Shown in pieces: positions 1 to 8,110 of a stretch of 64,000 bases of DNA; within the stretch, counting starts at the first letter, position 1, and every line of letters begins with the position of its first letter. A model generated the notes under the pieces. That model saw only the letters and a program-made list of their open reading frames with translations. It had not been told where the DNA came from and ran no database searches. The stretch comes from Streptomyces sp. cg36 (GTDB lineage: Bacteria > Actinomycetota > Actinomycetes > Streptomycetales > Streptomycetaceae): positions 7,283,501 through 7,347,500 of the forward strand of contig NZ_CP163520.1 of assembly GCF_041080675.1 (NCBI RefSeq), written 5' to 3'. A program made the translations under genes and the position numbers.

Positions 1-692
1 GTCGCGGTCTTGGCGGGGACGTCCGTGGTGCGGAAGTGGACCTCCCAGTGCGGGCGCAGGGTCGGGTCCGGGGCGGCCTCCAGGGCGCCCGAGCTGAGCC
101 GGGCCACGATGTGGCCGCCGTGCCGCAGGACGACCTCCTCGGCCTCGTACCGGACGTCGCAGCAGCCCTCGCGCTCGTTGGCCCAGTCCAGGACCTCGCC
201 GTAGAAGATCGCCGACTCGAAGGCGCTGCGCGTGCGCAGGCGCAGCCAGGCCGGTTCGCGGTCGCGCCAGGACTCCCAGTCCTCGACGAGCTCGCCCTGC
301 CAGACGCCGAAGACGGCGCCGTCGCGGTCGGCGGCCAGCGCGCCGCGCCCGGTCTGGAACGCGACGGGCCCCACCGCCACGGTGGCGCTGCGCTCGCGTA
401 TCCGCGCGGCGGTCACGTCGGCGTCCTCGACCGCGAAGTACGGCGTCCAGGCCACCGCCACCTGGAGCTCCGGCGCGAGGGCCCCGATCCCGGCCACCGG
501 CTCGCCGTGGTCGAGGGCGGCCCGGAACTGCTCGCCGAGCCGTCCGTGCCGGAAGGTCCAGCCGAAGACCGCGCCGTAGAAGTCGAGCGCGGGTGCCAGG
601 TCCCGGGCCATCAGGCTCACCCAGCACGGTGCCCCGAACACCGAGGCACTGGAGGAGGCCCTGGAGGCCGGGACCGTGGTTGTCCTGTCCAT
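1..692 (-). CDS. VOC (glyoxalase-fold) family protein, two-domain, partial at left edge
   Basis: About 230 residues are visible before the gene runs off the left edge. I read it on the minus strand from an ATG at 692. The first VOC unit (about residues 20-130) contains S-L-M-A-R-D-L and L-D-F-Y-G-A-V-F-G-W-T-F. A second, similar unit (from about 145) contains F-E-S-A-I-F-Y-G-E-V-L-D-W. Tandem VOC proteins of this kind are usually annotated as hydroxylase-like or CFP32-like and have no firm substrate. The start follows a low-complexity Ser/Ala stretch, so a slightly later start is possible. The C-terminus is outside the window. Confidence 0.8.
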   Translation of the reverse strand, partial: MDRTTTVPASRASSSASVFGAPCWVSLMARDLAPALDFYGAVFGWTFRHGRLGEQFRAALDHGEPVAGIGALAPELQVAVAWTPYFAVEDADVTAARIRERSATVAVGPVAFQTGRGALAADRDGAVFGVWQGELVEDWESWRDREPAWLRLRTRSAFESAIFYGEVLDWANEREGCCDVRYEAEEVVLRHGGHIVARLSSGALEAAPDPTLRPHWEVHFRTTDVPAKTA

Positions 693-1112
693 CGCTGATG
701 CCGATCACTAGCGCTTGGCGGCTGCCTGCATCACCATTTTCCCGGAATGCCGGGTACCCCGCATCCATCCCGGCAAGCGCGGCATGGCTGTGCGTGCCCT
801 CGTGGCTACACTGAGTATATCGGCTCGCCGGGTCGGGCGCCGTGGCGATCACTTCCCGCCGAGCGCCCGCTGGAGCCCGGCCTTGTCGAGGTGGCGGGAG
901 CGGCCCCGGGGCATGCGTGCCCGGCGCCCGCTCGCTCCTCCACCCTCCGCCCGCGCACCGGTGGTCGCAACTGGCGCCGCGAACGCGCCGGTCGGCGCAC
1001 CGGCGCCAGACCCGGGGTGGACGCGCGCACCACCCTGGGGTGGACGCGGCGGCCGGCGAATGACGACCGGCGGCGGACGCGCCGACCGGCGTGCCCGCTC
1101 TACAGTCACCTC
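693..1112. other. Intergenic region between divergent VOC and lipase-like genes
   Basis: I see no convincing gene in these 420 bp. Position 814-819 read on the minus strand is TATACT, a possible -10 for the VOC gene. An 8-bp inverted repeat (985-992 with 999-1006) is followed by a 12-bp direct repeat GGGGTGGACGCG at 1014-1025 and 1037-1048. TACAGT at 1101-1106 lies six bases before the ATG at 1113, consistent with leaderless transcription of the hydrolase. Confidence 0.5.
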
Positions 1113-2321
1113 ATGATCACCGTCACCAGGGCGGCCACGGCCGTCACGCTCTCGCTCGCCCTCGCGCTGCCGCTCGCAGCCGCGAGCGGCGCGTCGGCGG
1201 CGCCGGGCGCGACCGCCTCGTCCGGACAGCCGGCCGCGCCCGCGCCGTCACCCGCCCCCGTCGCCGCACCGATGACCCTGCCGCGCCCCACCGGGGAGTA
1301 CGGGGTGGGCAGTTCCGTCTTCCACCTCGTCGACCACTCCCGCAAGGACCCCTGGAACCCGGCGGCGAAGTCCCGCGAGCTGATGCTCACCCTGCACTAC
1401 CCGGCGGCCCGCTCCGGCGGCCCCGGCCCCGTCGCGCCGTACGCCACCACCGCCGAGACCGCGCTCCTGGTCAAGGGGATGGGCATGGAGAAGGCCGTCC
1501 CGGCGGAGGTGTTGAGCGCCACCCGCACCAACAGCCGCCCCGACGCCCGCCCGGCGGGCGGCAGCCATCCGCTGATCGTGCTCTCGCCCGGCTTCGGCGG
1601 ATCCCGCTACACGATGACCGCCCTCGCCGAGGACCTCGCCTCCCGGGGCTATGTGGTCGCCTCCGTGGACCACGCGTACGAGTCGTACGGGATCTCCGTC
1701 CCCGGCGGCCGGACGCTGACCTGTCTGGCCTGCACGGCGGTCGGTGAAGGAGGGGTGTCGGGCAGCGTCGTGACGGCGACCCGCGCCGGGGACGTCTCCT
1801 TCGTCCTGGACCGGCTCACCGGCCGCCACTCGTTCTGGCGGTACGCGAGCATGATCGACCAGCGCCGCATCGGCATGGCCGGCCACTCCATAGGCGGCGC
1901 CAGTGCGGCGTCGACGATGGCGGGCGACTCCCGTGTGCGGGCGGGCGTCAACATGGACGGCGCGTTCTGGGACGAGCTGCCCCGCGGGCTCGGCGGGCGC
2001 CCCTTCATGATGCTCGGCACCGGGGACCACCGCCCCGGCGGCCCGGACGGCACCTGGGACCGGACCTGGCCGCGGCTCGACGGCTGGAAGCGCTGGATCA
2101 CCGTGGCGGGCTCGGAGCACTACACCTTCACCGACGCCCCGCTGACGCAGGCGCACTTCGGCCTGCCGCAGCCGCCGCTGCCCGAGGCACGGGCCCTCGA
2201 CATCACCCGCACCTATGTCGCCGCGTTCTTCGACCAGCACCTGCGGGGGATCGCGCGGCCCGTGCTGGACGGCCCGACCGCCGGGAACCCGGAGGTGACC
2301 TTCGAGGACCCGAAGGCGTGA
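1113..2321 (+). CDS. Secreted alpha/beta hydrolase, PAF-acetylhydrolase/dienelactone-lipase type
   Basis: 402 aa with a signal peptide of about 29 residues ending at A-S-A-A. The alpha/beta core has L-I-V-L-S-P-G-F-G-G (oxyanion region), G-H-S-I-G with the nucleophile at about Ser259, and a likely catalytic His in S-E-H-Y near residue 336. The family includes extracellular lipases and cutinase- or PETase-like esterases, so substrate is undetermined. I chose the ATG at 1113 because it begins the signal peptide; the open frame extends upstream but reads as non-coding. A TACAGT box six bases upstream suggests a leaderless mRNA. A strong hairpin follows the stop. Confidence 0.85.
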   Translation: MITVTRAATAVTLSLALALPLAAASGASAAPGATASSGQPAAPAPSPAPVAAPMTLPRPTGEYGVGSSVFHLVDHSRKDPWNPAAKSRELMLTLHYPAARSGGPGPVAPYATTAETALLVKGMGMEKAVPAEVLSATRTNSRPDARPAGGSHPLIVLSPGFGGSRYTMTALAEDLASRGYVVASVDHAYESYGISVPGGRTLTCLACTAVGEGGVSGSVVTATRAGDVSFVLDRLTGRHSFWRYASMIDQRRIGMAGHSIGGASAASTMAGDSRVRAGVNMDGAFWDELPRGLGGRPFMMLGTGDHRPGGPDGTWDRTWPRLDGWKRWITVAGSEHYTFTDAPLTQAHFGLPQPPLPEARALDITRTYVAAFFDQHLRGIARPVLDGPTAGNPEVTFEDPKA

Positions 2322-2327
2322 CGCCCC

Positions 2328-2360
2328 GCCGTCCGGCGCCCTCCACGGGCGCCGGACGGC
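2328..2360. terminator. Bidirectional hairpin terminator
   Basis: GCCGTCCGGCGCCC pairs perfectly with GGGCGCCGGACGGC around a 5-nt loop. It lies between the convergent lipase-like gene and the DUF2087 gene. There is no U-tract, which is usual in Streptomyces. Confidence 0.8.
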
Positions 2361-2363
2361 CGG

Positions 2364-2636
2364 TCAGGCGGCCCGCCGGTAGCTGCCTCCGTCCCGGGTC
2401 CGGGTCAGCAGACCCGCCGTGACGAGATAGCGGCGCAGCGCCGGGTAGTCGTCGTGGACGGTGCGGAGCGCCTCGTTCACCTCGGGCTCGCTGTAGGACC
2501 GGCCGGGCTCGAACAGGGTGTCCTTGAGGTGGACTAGCAGTTGCTCGCGGCGGGCCGCCTTGCGCGGGATGGCCGTGAGACGGCCGTGGGAGAAGAGGGC
2601 GGACACACCGGAGGCGCTGCTGCTGGTCTCGGACAT
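2364..2636 (-). CDS. DUF2087 domain-containing small protein
   Basis: 90 aa, read from ATG at 2636. Almost the whole protein is a DUF2087 domain (about residues 15-88): G-R-L-T-A-I-P-R-K-A-A-R-R, then Y-S-E-P-E-V-N-E-A-L, then D-Y-P-A-L-R-R-Y-L-V, then the C-terminal G-G-S-Y-R-R. This winged-helix-like domain is usually found alone or behind an HTH or GNAT domain and may bind DNA. The function is not established. It is divergent from the AraC-type gene at 2819. Confidence 0.8.
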   Translation of the reverse strand: MSETSSSASGVSALFSHGRLTAIPRKAARREQLLVHLKDTLFEPGRSYSEPEVNEALRTVHDDYPALRRYLVTAGLLTRTRDGGSYRRAA

Positions 2637-2768
2637 GGACCGAAGCCTCGTGGACGACCGGGGGCCGGAGCAACGCATTTTGGCTGGGGCGGCAGGGGGC
2701 CGTGGGGGAAAAGTTGGGTGGAAAACAGCCGTTGATGGCTGATCACCCGCTCGACGCCGGGCGAACGC

Positions 2769-2806
2769 CTGTGCCAGGCTCGCGCCGCGTCGGACGTCTG
2801 GCACAG
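2769..2806. promoter_or_regulatory. Inverted repeat upstream of AraC-type gene
   Basis: CTGTGCCAG and CTGGCACAG form a perfect 9-bp inverted repeat separated by 20 bp, ending 12 bp before the regulator's ATG. It is a candidate autoregulatory operator for the neighbouring AraC protein; a leader stem is the alternative. Confidence 0.5.
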
Positions 2807-2818
2807 CGGGGGTGTGAG

Positions 2819-3787
2819 ATGGGTCTGAGGAGCGAGTTCAGCACCACGGTCGTTCCGGCGGGGGAGCGCTTCGCGCTGTGGACGGAACTGGCCGGGCAGT
2901 CCCATGTGCGCAACTGGCTGCGCACCGAGTGCCCGGACGACTTCCGCGCCCGGCTCAGGGTCCTGGACCTCGGAGAGGTGCGGGTGTCCACGCTCACCTA
3001 TCCGCATGTGGAGATAGCCCGCACCCCCAAGCTGATTCGGCAGGACGACCCCGAGGTCTACCAGGTCAACGTGCTGCTGCGAGGAGCCGCCCAGGTCGCG
3101 CACGGCGGCCGGGAGCGGTCCGTGCGGCCGGGGGAGCTGGTCCTGGTGGACAGCAGCCGGCCGTTCACGGGCCGGTTCTCCGGCGAGCTGTCGTCGATGA
3201 CCGTGGTCCAACTGCCCCGGACCCGGCTGCCGTTGCCCTCCGACGCGGTCCAGCGCGTCGCGGCCGTGCCGATCGCCGCCGACCGGGGCCTCGGCGGGGT
3301 CTTCGGGCGCTGGCTCGCCGACCTCGACGTCCGCGCCGAGGAGTGCACCCGCGAGGACGTCCCGGCGCTGGCGGCGGTCACCGTCGACCTGCTCGCCGCC
3401 GTGCTCGGACGGCGCCTGGCCGGACAGGACCGGATGACTCCGGAGTCGCGCAGACAGGCGCTCCGGGTGGAGGTCTGCGACTACATCAACCGGCATCTGG
3501 CCGACCCCTCCCTGTCCCCGGCGACCGTGGCCGCCGCGCACCGGATCTCGGTGCGCCACCTCCACCAGATCTTCGACTCGCGCGGCACCACGGTCGCCGC
3601 CTGGATCCGGGCCCGGCGCCTGGAGCGCTGCCGCCGGGACCTGGCCGACCCGGGGCTGCGCCGCCGCCCGGTCCACGCGACAGGCGCCCGCTGGGGATTC
3701 GTCGAACCGTCCCACTTCAGCCGGGCCTTCCGGGCGGCGTACGGGATCAGCCCGCGTGACTATCGCGAGGCAGCCCTGGACCGCTGA
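2819..3787 (+). CDS. AraC family transcriptional regulator
   Basis: 322 aa. The N-terminal part (about 20-190) looks like an AraC_binding_2-type sensing domain, with V-Y-Q-V-N-V-L-L-R-G and a G-E-L-V-L-V-D-S-S-R-P-F signature. The C-terminal part (about 220-318) holds two helix-turn-helices, including I-S-V-R-H-L-H-Q-I-F and the family signature W-G-F-V-E-P-S-H-F-S-R-A-F-R-A-A-Y-G. I took the ATG at 2819, just after the inverted repeat. The last 41 bp overlap the end of the convergent acyl-CoA ligase frame. The effector is unknown. Confidence 0.9.
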   Translation: MGLRSEFSTTVVPAGERFALWTELAGQSHVRNWLRTECPDDFRARLRVLDLGEVRVSTLTYPHVEIARTPKLIRQDDPEVYQVNVLLRGAAQVAHGGRERSVRPGELVLVDSSRPFTGRFSGELSSMTVVQLPRTRLPLPSDAVQRVAAVPIAADRGLGGVFGRWLADLDVRAEECTREDVPALAAVTVDLLAAVLGRRLAGQDRMTPESRRQALRVEVCDYINRHLADPSLSPATVAAAHRISVRHLHQIFDSRGTTVAAWIRARRLERCRRDLADPGLRRRPVHATGARWGFVEPSHFSRAFRAAYGISPRDYREAALDR

Positions 3788-5120
3788 GCGGGGCGGCGGT
3801 GCGGGAGTGGTGGTAGAGATACCCCTCCTCGTCGGCCCAGCAGGCGTCCCCGGTGAACGTCCAGCCGCTGCGCACCGCGTCGCGCTGGCGCTCGTCGTCG
3901 AGATAGCGGCAGCCCGTGGGGCCCTTCACGGCGAGCGCGCCGACCTCGCCGTGCGGCAGGGGGCGCCCGGACCCGTCGATGACGGCGACGAGATAGCCGG
4001 GCACGGGCCGCCCGATCGCCCCGGGGCGGCGCCAGGCTTCCTCGCCGCGCATGGAGACGAAGACGTGGAGCAGTTCGGTGGAGCTCAGCCCGTCGATCAG
4101 GCTGTTGCCGGTGCGCTGCTTCCATCTGCGCCGCGTCTCGTGCTCCAGCGGCTCGCCGGACGAGACGCACTCGCGCAGCGTGGACAGGTCGTACGGGGTG
4201 GTGTCGGCGCAGATCGCCTGGTAGCGGGCGGGCCCGCTGAAGCACACGGTGGCGCCGAACTCGCCGATGGACCGCGCGAGTTGGCGTGGCGAGGAGGTGT
4301 CGAGCAGGACCGTCGAGGCGCCGAGGTGCAGCGGGAAGAGCAGCAGGCCGCCCAGGCCGTAGGTGTCGGCCAGCGACGGGGAGCCGATGAAGCGGTCGTC
4401 GGCGGTGGCCTTGAGGACGTGCTCGGGGAAGGAGCGGCAGGCGGCCATCACATCGCGGTGCGAGTGCACCGTGGCCTTCGGCGTGTCCATCGTGCCCGCG
4501 GTGAAGGCGATCAGACAGGGGTCGGTGGCGGCGGTGTCGACCGGCAGGGACCAGTCGGGCTTGCCCAGCATCGCCCGTTCCAGACTGGCGTCCGCGTGCG
4601 GATCGCCGTAGCTCAGTGTCCGCGGGGTGCGCCCGCTCGACTCCAGCTCCGGGCGCAGCCCCCACTCGCACAGGGCGTGCGTGACCCGCGCCTTGTCGAT
4701 CACCTCGCCGAGCCGGTCGGCCCGCACGGTGGGCGCCGCCGCCACCACGACCCCGCCCGCCCGGACCACCGCGAGCCAGATCGCCGCCAGCATCGGGGTG
4801 TTGGCGCCGTGCAGCAGCACCCGGTTTCCCGGCACCAGGCCCATGTCCTCGGTCAGGACGTGGAAGATCCGGGCGACCTTCACGGTCAGCTCGCGATAGG
4901 TCCAGCGCACTCCGTGCGGTGAGAGCAGCGCCGTACGGGGTGAACGGTCCAACGTGCCGGATCCCTCAAGGAGTTCCCAGGCGCAGTTCAGCCGGGCGGG
5001 GAAGCGCAGGGAGGGCATGCCGAGGAGCAGGTCGGGCTGGAGTGGCGCGGCTGGAAGATGGTCCCGTACGAAGGTGTCGGCATGGGCCGATCGGTGGTCC
5101 GCTCGCGCTGGCGTGTTCAA
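3747..5120 (-). pseudogene. Truncated AMP-dependent acyl-CoA ligase (benzoate/2-aminobenzoate-CoA ligase type)
   Basis: 457 codons against roughly 530-550 for the family. The N-terminal adenylation domain is intact through W-T-F-T-G-D-A-C-W-A-D-E-E-G-Y-L-Y-H-H-S-R, then the frame ends in about 17 unrelated residues. The C-terminal subdomain, with the hinge and the catalytic A10 lysine, is absent. The P-loop reads F-T-A-G-T-M-D-T-P-K, degenerate compared with T-S-G-T-T-G-x-P-K. The start is TTG at 5120, supported by AGGAGGGGG nine bases upstream. Homology stops where the convergent AraC gene begins, so a deletion probably joined the two. I infer it is inactive as a ligase. Confidence 0.7.
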
Positions 5121-5606
5121 CTGCCTGCCCCCTCCTGGTCGACTTGTGCCTCATTCAACGAGGCGCGACTAGAGATGTCCTTGACGATGCGTGCGCGGGC
5201 CTTGCCGGATTGTGCACAGCGGCACGGAAGGGGCTGGTGGGGGCGGTGTTGCGAACCGTACCGGGCGCCCGGACACCGGGCGGCCCACGGCTGCCCGCCG
5301 GACGCGGGCGGGCGCCGGTGACGAACGGCGCAGGTGGCCGGGGGGCGGCGGCGGGGCCCGCACGGCCGGGAAGGGCAAGCCCTTACCAAGGCGGCTGATC
5401 GTCCGTTTCGGCGGGGCCGGGGCGCGCAACACTGTTCATGACAGGCCAACCCCGCCTCGACCTCACCGGCTGGTCGACGGGAGTGACGGAAGACCTCGGA
5501 CGGGGCGCGTCCGCGGGGGCCTTCGGCTTCGCCGTCCCCAGCCGGCTCCCCCCACCGATCCCTCACGGGTCCCGTCGCACCGGGGCCCGCCCTGGAGGTA
5601 CCGCCG
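5121..5606. other. Intergenic region upstream of amidase-like gene
   Basis: 486 bp with no gene I can support. A frame from ATG 5438 begins plausibly (M-T-G-Q-P-R-L-D-L-T-G-W) but degenerates into Arg/Pro-rich shadow sequence. GGAGG at about 5595 serves the start at 5607. Confidence 0.4.
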
Positions 5607-6494
5607 ATGCCCGATCTCTGGCTGCCCGGAGCCGAACGAATCGACGTGGGCGACCACGCTCCCACCGACGCCGCCTACCCCGCCAAGGCGATCGCCCACA
5701 TCACCTGGGACAAGAACGCCACCGCCGCCCACCCCCAGGACCAGGTGCCCTACGGCAACCTCCAGGACTGGTTCGGCCGCAACCCCGACGGCAAGGGGTC
5801 CGCCCCGCACGTGCTGTGGTCGCCGTTCACCGGCGCGTTCACCCAGTTCTTCCCGGCGGACTCGCGCTCGAAGTCCCTGGTCGACTTAGCCGGGGGCACC
5901 CGCACCAACAGAGCGGGCAAGGTGGTCATCCAGATCGAGTCGCACTTCTTCCCGTACTGCCGGGTCGGCGGCGAGGTCTACGCCCGGCTGGTGGACACCC
6001 CCTGCGCCGGCTGGGCGGCGCTCAACGCCTGGGTGCGGTCCTGGGGCGTGCCCGACACCTGGCCCATGGGACGGCCCGTGGACTTCACCTCGCACCGCGA
6101 CGAGCGGGTGTGGGAGACGCACGGCGGCTGGTACGGACACCAGCAGGTGCCCGAGAACACCCATCAGGACCCCGGCTCCTGGCCCGGCTTCGCCGGTGCG
6201 CCCCCGGCGCCGAAGGTCTCCCTCGCCCATGTCGTCGCCGCCGCGCAGCGCGACCCGGGCCTTCCGCAGGGCGGCACCACCTACCGCGCCGAGGTGCTGG
6301 TGGTGGAGCGCGCCCTCCAGGCCGAGGGGCTGCTGGCGGGGACCTGGGTGGACGGCTCGTTCGGCACCAAGACCAAGACGGCGTACTCCGCCTGGCAGGT
6401 GCGCTGCGGCTACTCGGGCCCGGACGCCGACGGCATCCCCGGCCGTGACTCCCTCACCAGGCTCGGCGCCCGCCACGGCTTCACGGTGACCTGA
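5607..6494 (+). CDS. N-acetylmuramoyl-L-alanine amidase-like protein with peptidoglycan-binding domain; TTA codon
   Basis: 295 aa, ATG at 5607 behind GGAGG. The N-terminal part (about 10-195) resembles amidase_2/endolysin domains, with I-A-H-I-T-W-D near residue 30 and G-H-Q-Q-V-P-E-N-T-H-Q-D-P-G near 180, where the His and Asp would be zinc ligands. The C-terminal part (about 230-292) resembles a peptidoglycan-binding repeat (V-D-G-S-F-G-T-K-T-K-T-A-Y, D-G-I-P-G-R-D-S-L). No signal peptide is visible, as in phage-type endolysins. Codon 94 (5886-5888) is TTA, which in Streptomyces makes translation depend on bldA tRNA-Leu. Proposed role: cell-wall or spore-wall hydrolysis, or an endolysin relic. 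Confidence 0.7.
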   Translation: MPDLWLPGAERIDVGDHAPTDAAYPAKAIAHITWDKNATAAHPQDQVPYGNLQDWFGRNPDGKGSAPHVLWSPFTGAFTQFFPADSRSKSLVDLAGGTRTNRAGKVVIQIESHFFPYCRVGGEVYARLVDTPCAGWAALNAWVRSWGVPDTWPMGRPVDFTSHRDERVWETHGGWYGHQQVPENTHQDPGSWPGFAGAPPAPKVSLAHVVAAAQRDPGLPQGGTTYRAEVLVVERALQAEGLLAGTWVDGSFGTKTKTAYSAWQVRCGYSGPDADGIPGRDSLTRLGARHGFTVT

Positions 6495-6587
6495 ACCGCA
6501 CCCCCGTACGCGATTGCGGGCCCCCGGGCGGACGTCTGCGGCTAGCTTCGAGTGCGGTGCCGTCCCGTCCAGAGGAGGTGAACCAGC

Positions 6588-6626
6588 ATGAGCTATCCGC
6601 CCCCGACCGTGAGCAGCGACGACTGA
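6588..6626 (+). CDS. Micro-ORF, 12 aa, with consensus Shine-Dalgarno
   Basis: It encodes M-S-Y-P-P-P-T-V-S-S-D-D and stops. AGGAGGTGA at 6572-6580 is a textbook ribosome-binding site seven bases before the ATG, and a 13-bp hairpin follows 23 bp downstream. That makes a complete small transcription unit. I do not recognise the peptide. It could be a small structural or signalling peptide, a leader, or the remnant of a longer gene truncated by a stop. Confidence 0.45.
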   Translation: MSYPPPTVSSDD

Positions 6627-6649
6627 CCGAGCCACCGACCGACTGGGCC

Positions 6650-6679
6650 GGTGGCCGCTCCCGCACGGGAGCGGCCACC
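6650..6679 (+). terminator. Hairpin terminator after the micro-ORF
   Basis: GGTGGCCGCTCCC pairs perfectly with GGGAGCGGCCACC around a GCAC loop. Confidence 0.75.
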
Positions 6680-6828
6680 GCGCCCCTCGGCCGTCCGGGT
6701 CACCACGTGGCGGCGGCCGGTGGCCGCACCGGGCGCTCCCCGGCCGACCGGGGGGCGTTTTCGGGCACACGCCGGATGTGCCGGTGCCATCCCGTGCCAC
6801 CGGCGGGCGCAGCGCCTAGGCTCGGGGT

Positions 6829-7557
6829 GTGCTGCGCATCGTGGATCATCTGACCGGCCGGGGACCCCTGCGGATCTGCGCCCAGGTGCCGGAGGCCGAC
6901 GGTCCGGGCGATCTGACCGGTCTGCGGGTGCTGCTGGCGGCCGATGTCCTCGCCCGGGTGGTGGAGCTGCGCGGCCGGGCCGTGCTGACGGGCCGGACCG
7001 GGCCGGACGTCCCGGGCGCGGGCGCCGCGGGCATCCGGCCCGCCGACGCCGCGGGCACCGCGCGGGAGATCTCCGACGCCCTCGGCGGCCCGCCGGTCCT
7101 GACTCTGGGCAGCGGCCCCTACGGCGGCGGGGGCGCCGCCTTCGCAGCGGTCGCCCCGGCGCGCCTGACCGGGGCCGGGGCCGGTGACAGCGACGACGAG
7201 GACGCGCTCGCGCTGCGCCTGCTGCTCCTCGACCGGCCCCACCACGAGCCGGCCGAGCTCACCCGGCAGGCGCTCGACGGCGCTCGGACGGCGCTGGCGC
7301 GGTGGCGGGCCGCCGTCGCGGCCTGGGCCGAGGAGCCCTCCAAACCGCTCCGCGCGGACCTGGTGAACACCGCCCGCGCCGCCCTGGAGGACGGCCTCGA
7401 CACCCGTACGGCGCTGCGCCTCCTGGAGGAGCTGGAGGCCGACGGCGACGTACCGGCGGGCGCCAGGTTCGAGACGTTCGCCCGGCTCGACCGGGTCCTC
7501 GCCCTGGAGCTGACCCGCGAGATCGGCCGCTCGCCCGCCACCCGGACCCGGCCGTGA
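6829..7557 (+). CDS. Cysteinyl-tRNA synthetase/MshC-like remnant protein lacking catalytic motifs
   Basis: 242 aa. Residues 12-55 (L-R-I-C ... V-L-A-R-V-V-E-L-R-G) resemble the first Rossmann strand and helix of CysS, but the HIGH-like signature is replaced by G-D-L-T-G. Residues from about 120 (A-L-R-L-L-L-L-D-R-P, W-A-E-E-P, L-D-T-R-T-A-L-R-L-L, A-R-F-E-T-F-A-R-L-D-R-V-L-A-L-E-L) resemble the helical region near the CysS C-terminus. The zinc site and the KMSKS region are missing, so the protein is about half the usual length and cannot be a synthetase. It starts at GTG 6829 with TAGGCT at 6816-6821, suggesting leaderless expression, and overlaps the next gene by 4 bp. Its role is unknown. 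Confidence 0.65.
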   Translation: MLRIVDHLTGRGPLRICAQVPEADGPGDLTGLRVLLAADVLARVVELRGRAVLTGRTGPDVPGAGAAGIRPADAAGTAREISDALGGPPVLTLGSGPYGGGGAAFAAVAPARLTGAGAGDSDDEDALALRLLLLDRPHHEPAELTRQALDGARTALARWRAAVAAWAEEPSKPLRADLVNTARAALEDGLDTRTALRLLEELEADGDVPAGARFETFARLDRVLALELTREIGRSPATRTRP

Positions 7558-8075
7558 GCCCGCTGCGGCGGCTGGTCGTCCTGCGGCACGCCAAGTCGGC
7601 CTGGCCCGACGGCGTGTCCGACCACGCCCGGCCGCTGGGGCCGCGCGGGCTGCGCGACGCCCCGGCCGCAGGGCGCTGGCTCAGCGCCGCCGACTGCCTG
7701 CCCGACCTCGTCCTGTGCTCCACCGCCCGCCGCGCCCGCGAGACCTGGGAGCTGGCCGCGGCCGAGCTGGGCAGCCCGCCGCCGGTGCGCCACGAGGCCC
7801 GGCTGTACGGGGCGGGCGGACCCGAACTGCTCGACGCCGTACGGGAAGTGCCCGCCGACATCGGCACCCTGCTCCTGGTCGGGCACAACCCCGGCGTCCA
7901 GGACCTGACCCTGCTGCTCACCGGCGAGGCGCTCGGCGACACCCTGGAGCGGGCCGGGACCAAGTTCCCCACGTCGGCGATCGCCGTGCTCACCCGGCGC
8001 GGCTCCTGGTCCGACGTCGCCCCCGGCACCGCCCTGCTCACCGACTTCGCGGTACCGCGCGGGCGCCGCGACTGA
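7554..8075 (+). CDS. SixA-type histidine phosphatase
   Basis: 173 aa in the histidine phosphatase superfamily. The catalytic R-H-A-K-S motif is at residues about 10-14, the second Arg region is C-S-T-A-R-R-A-R-E-T-W, and the distal catalytic His is in V-G-H-N-P-G-V. SixA proteins dephosphorylate phosphohistidine in HPt proteins, but actinobacterial members are rarely characterised. The GTG start overlaps the TGA of the preceding CysS-like remnant (GTGA), so the two are translationally coupled and probably act together. Confidence 0.85.
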   Translation: MSPLRRLVVLRHAKSAWPDGVSDHARPLGPRGLRDAPAAGRWLSAADCLPDLVLCSTARRARETWELAAAELGSPPPVRHEARLYGAGGPELLDAVREVPADIGTLLLVGHNPGVQDLTLLLTGEALGDTLERAGTKFPTSAIAVLTRRGSWSDVAPGTALLTDFAVPRGRRD

Positions 8076-8110
8076 GCCCGTCCGGCGGTGGCCGGGGGTT
8101 CGCCGGGCTC

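Larger units (their letters stand above)
6495..6828. other. Intergenic region holding a micro-ORF and a hairpin
   Basis: 334 bp between the amidase-like gene and the CysS-like remnant. It contains the 12-codon ORF (6588-6626), a hairpin (6650-6679) and the TAGGCT box (6816-6821) of the next gene. I see nothing else. Confidence 0.6.

Noticed and set aside
5438..5606. Possible small gene starting M-T-G-Q-P-R-L-D-L-T-G-W
   Set aside because: No convincing ribosome-binding site, and the frame continues out of phase through the amidase gene as shadow sequence.
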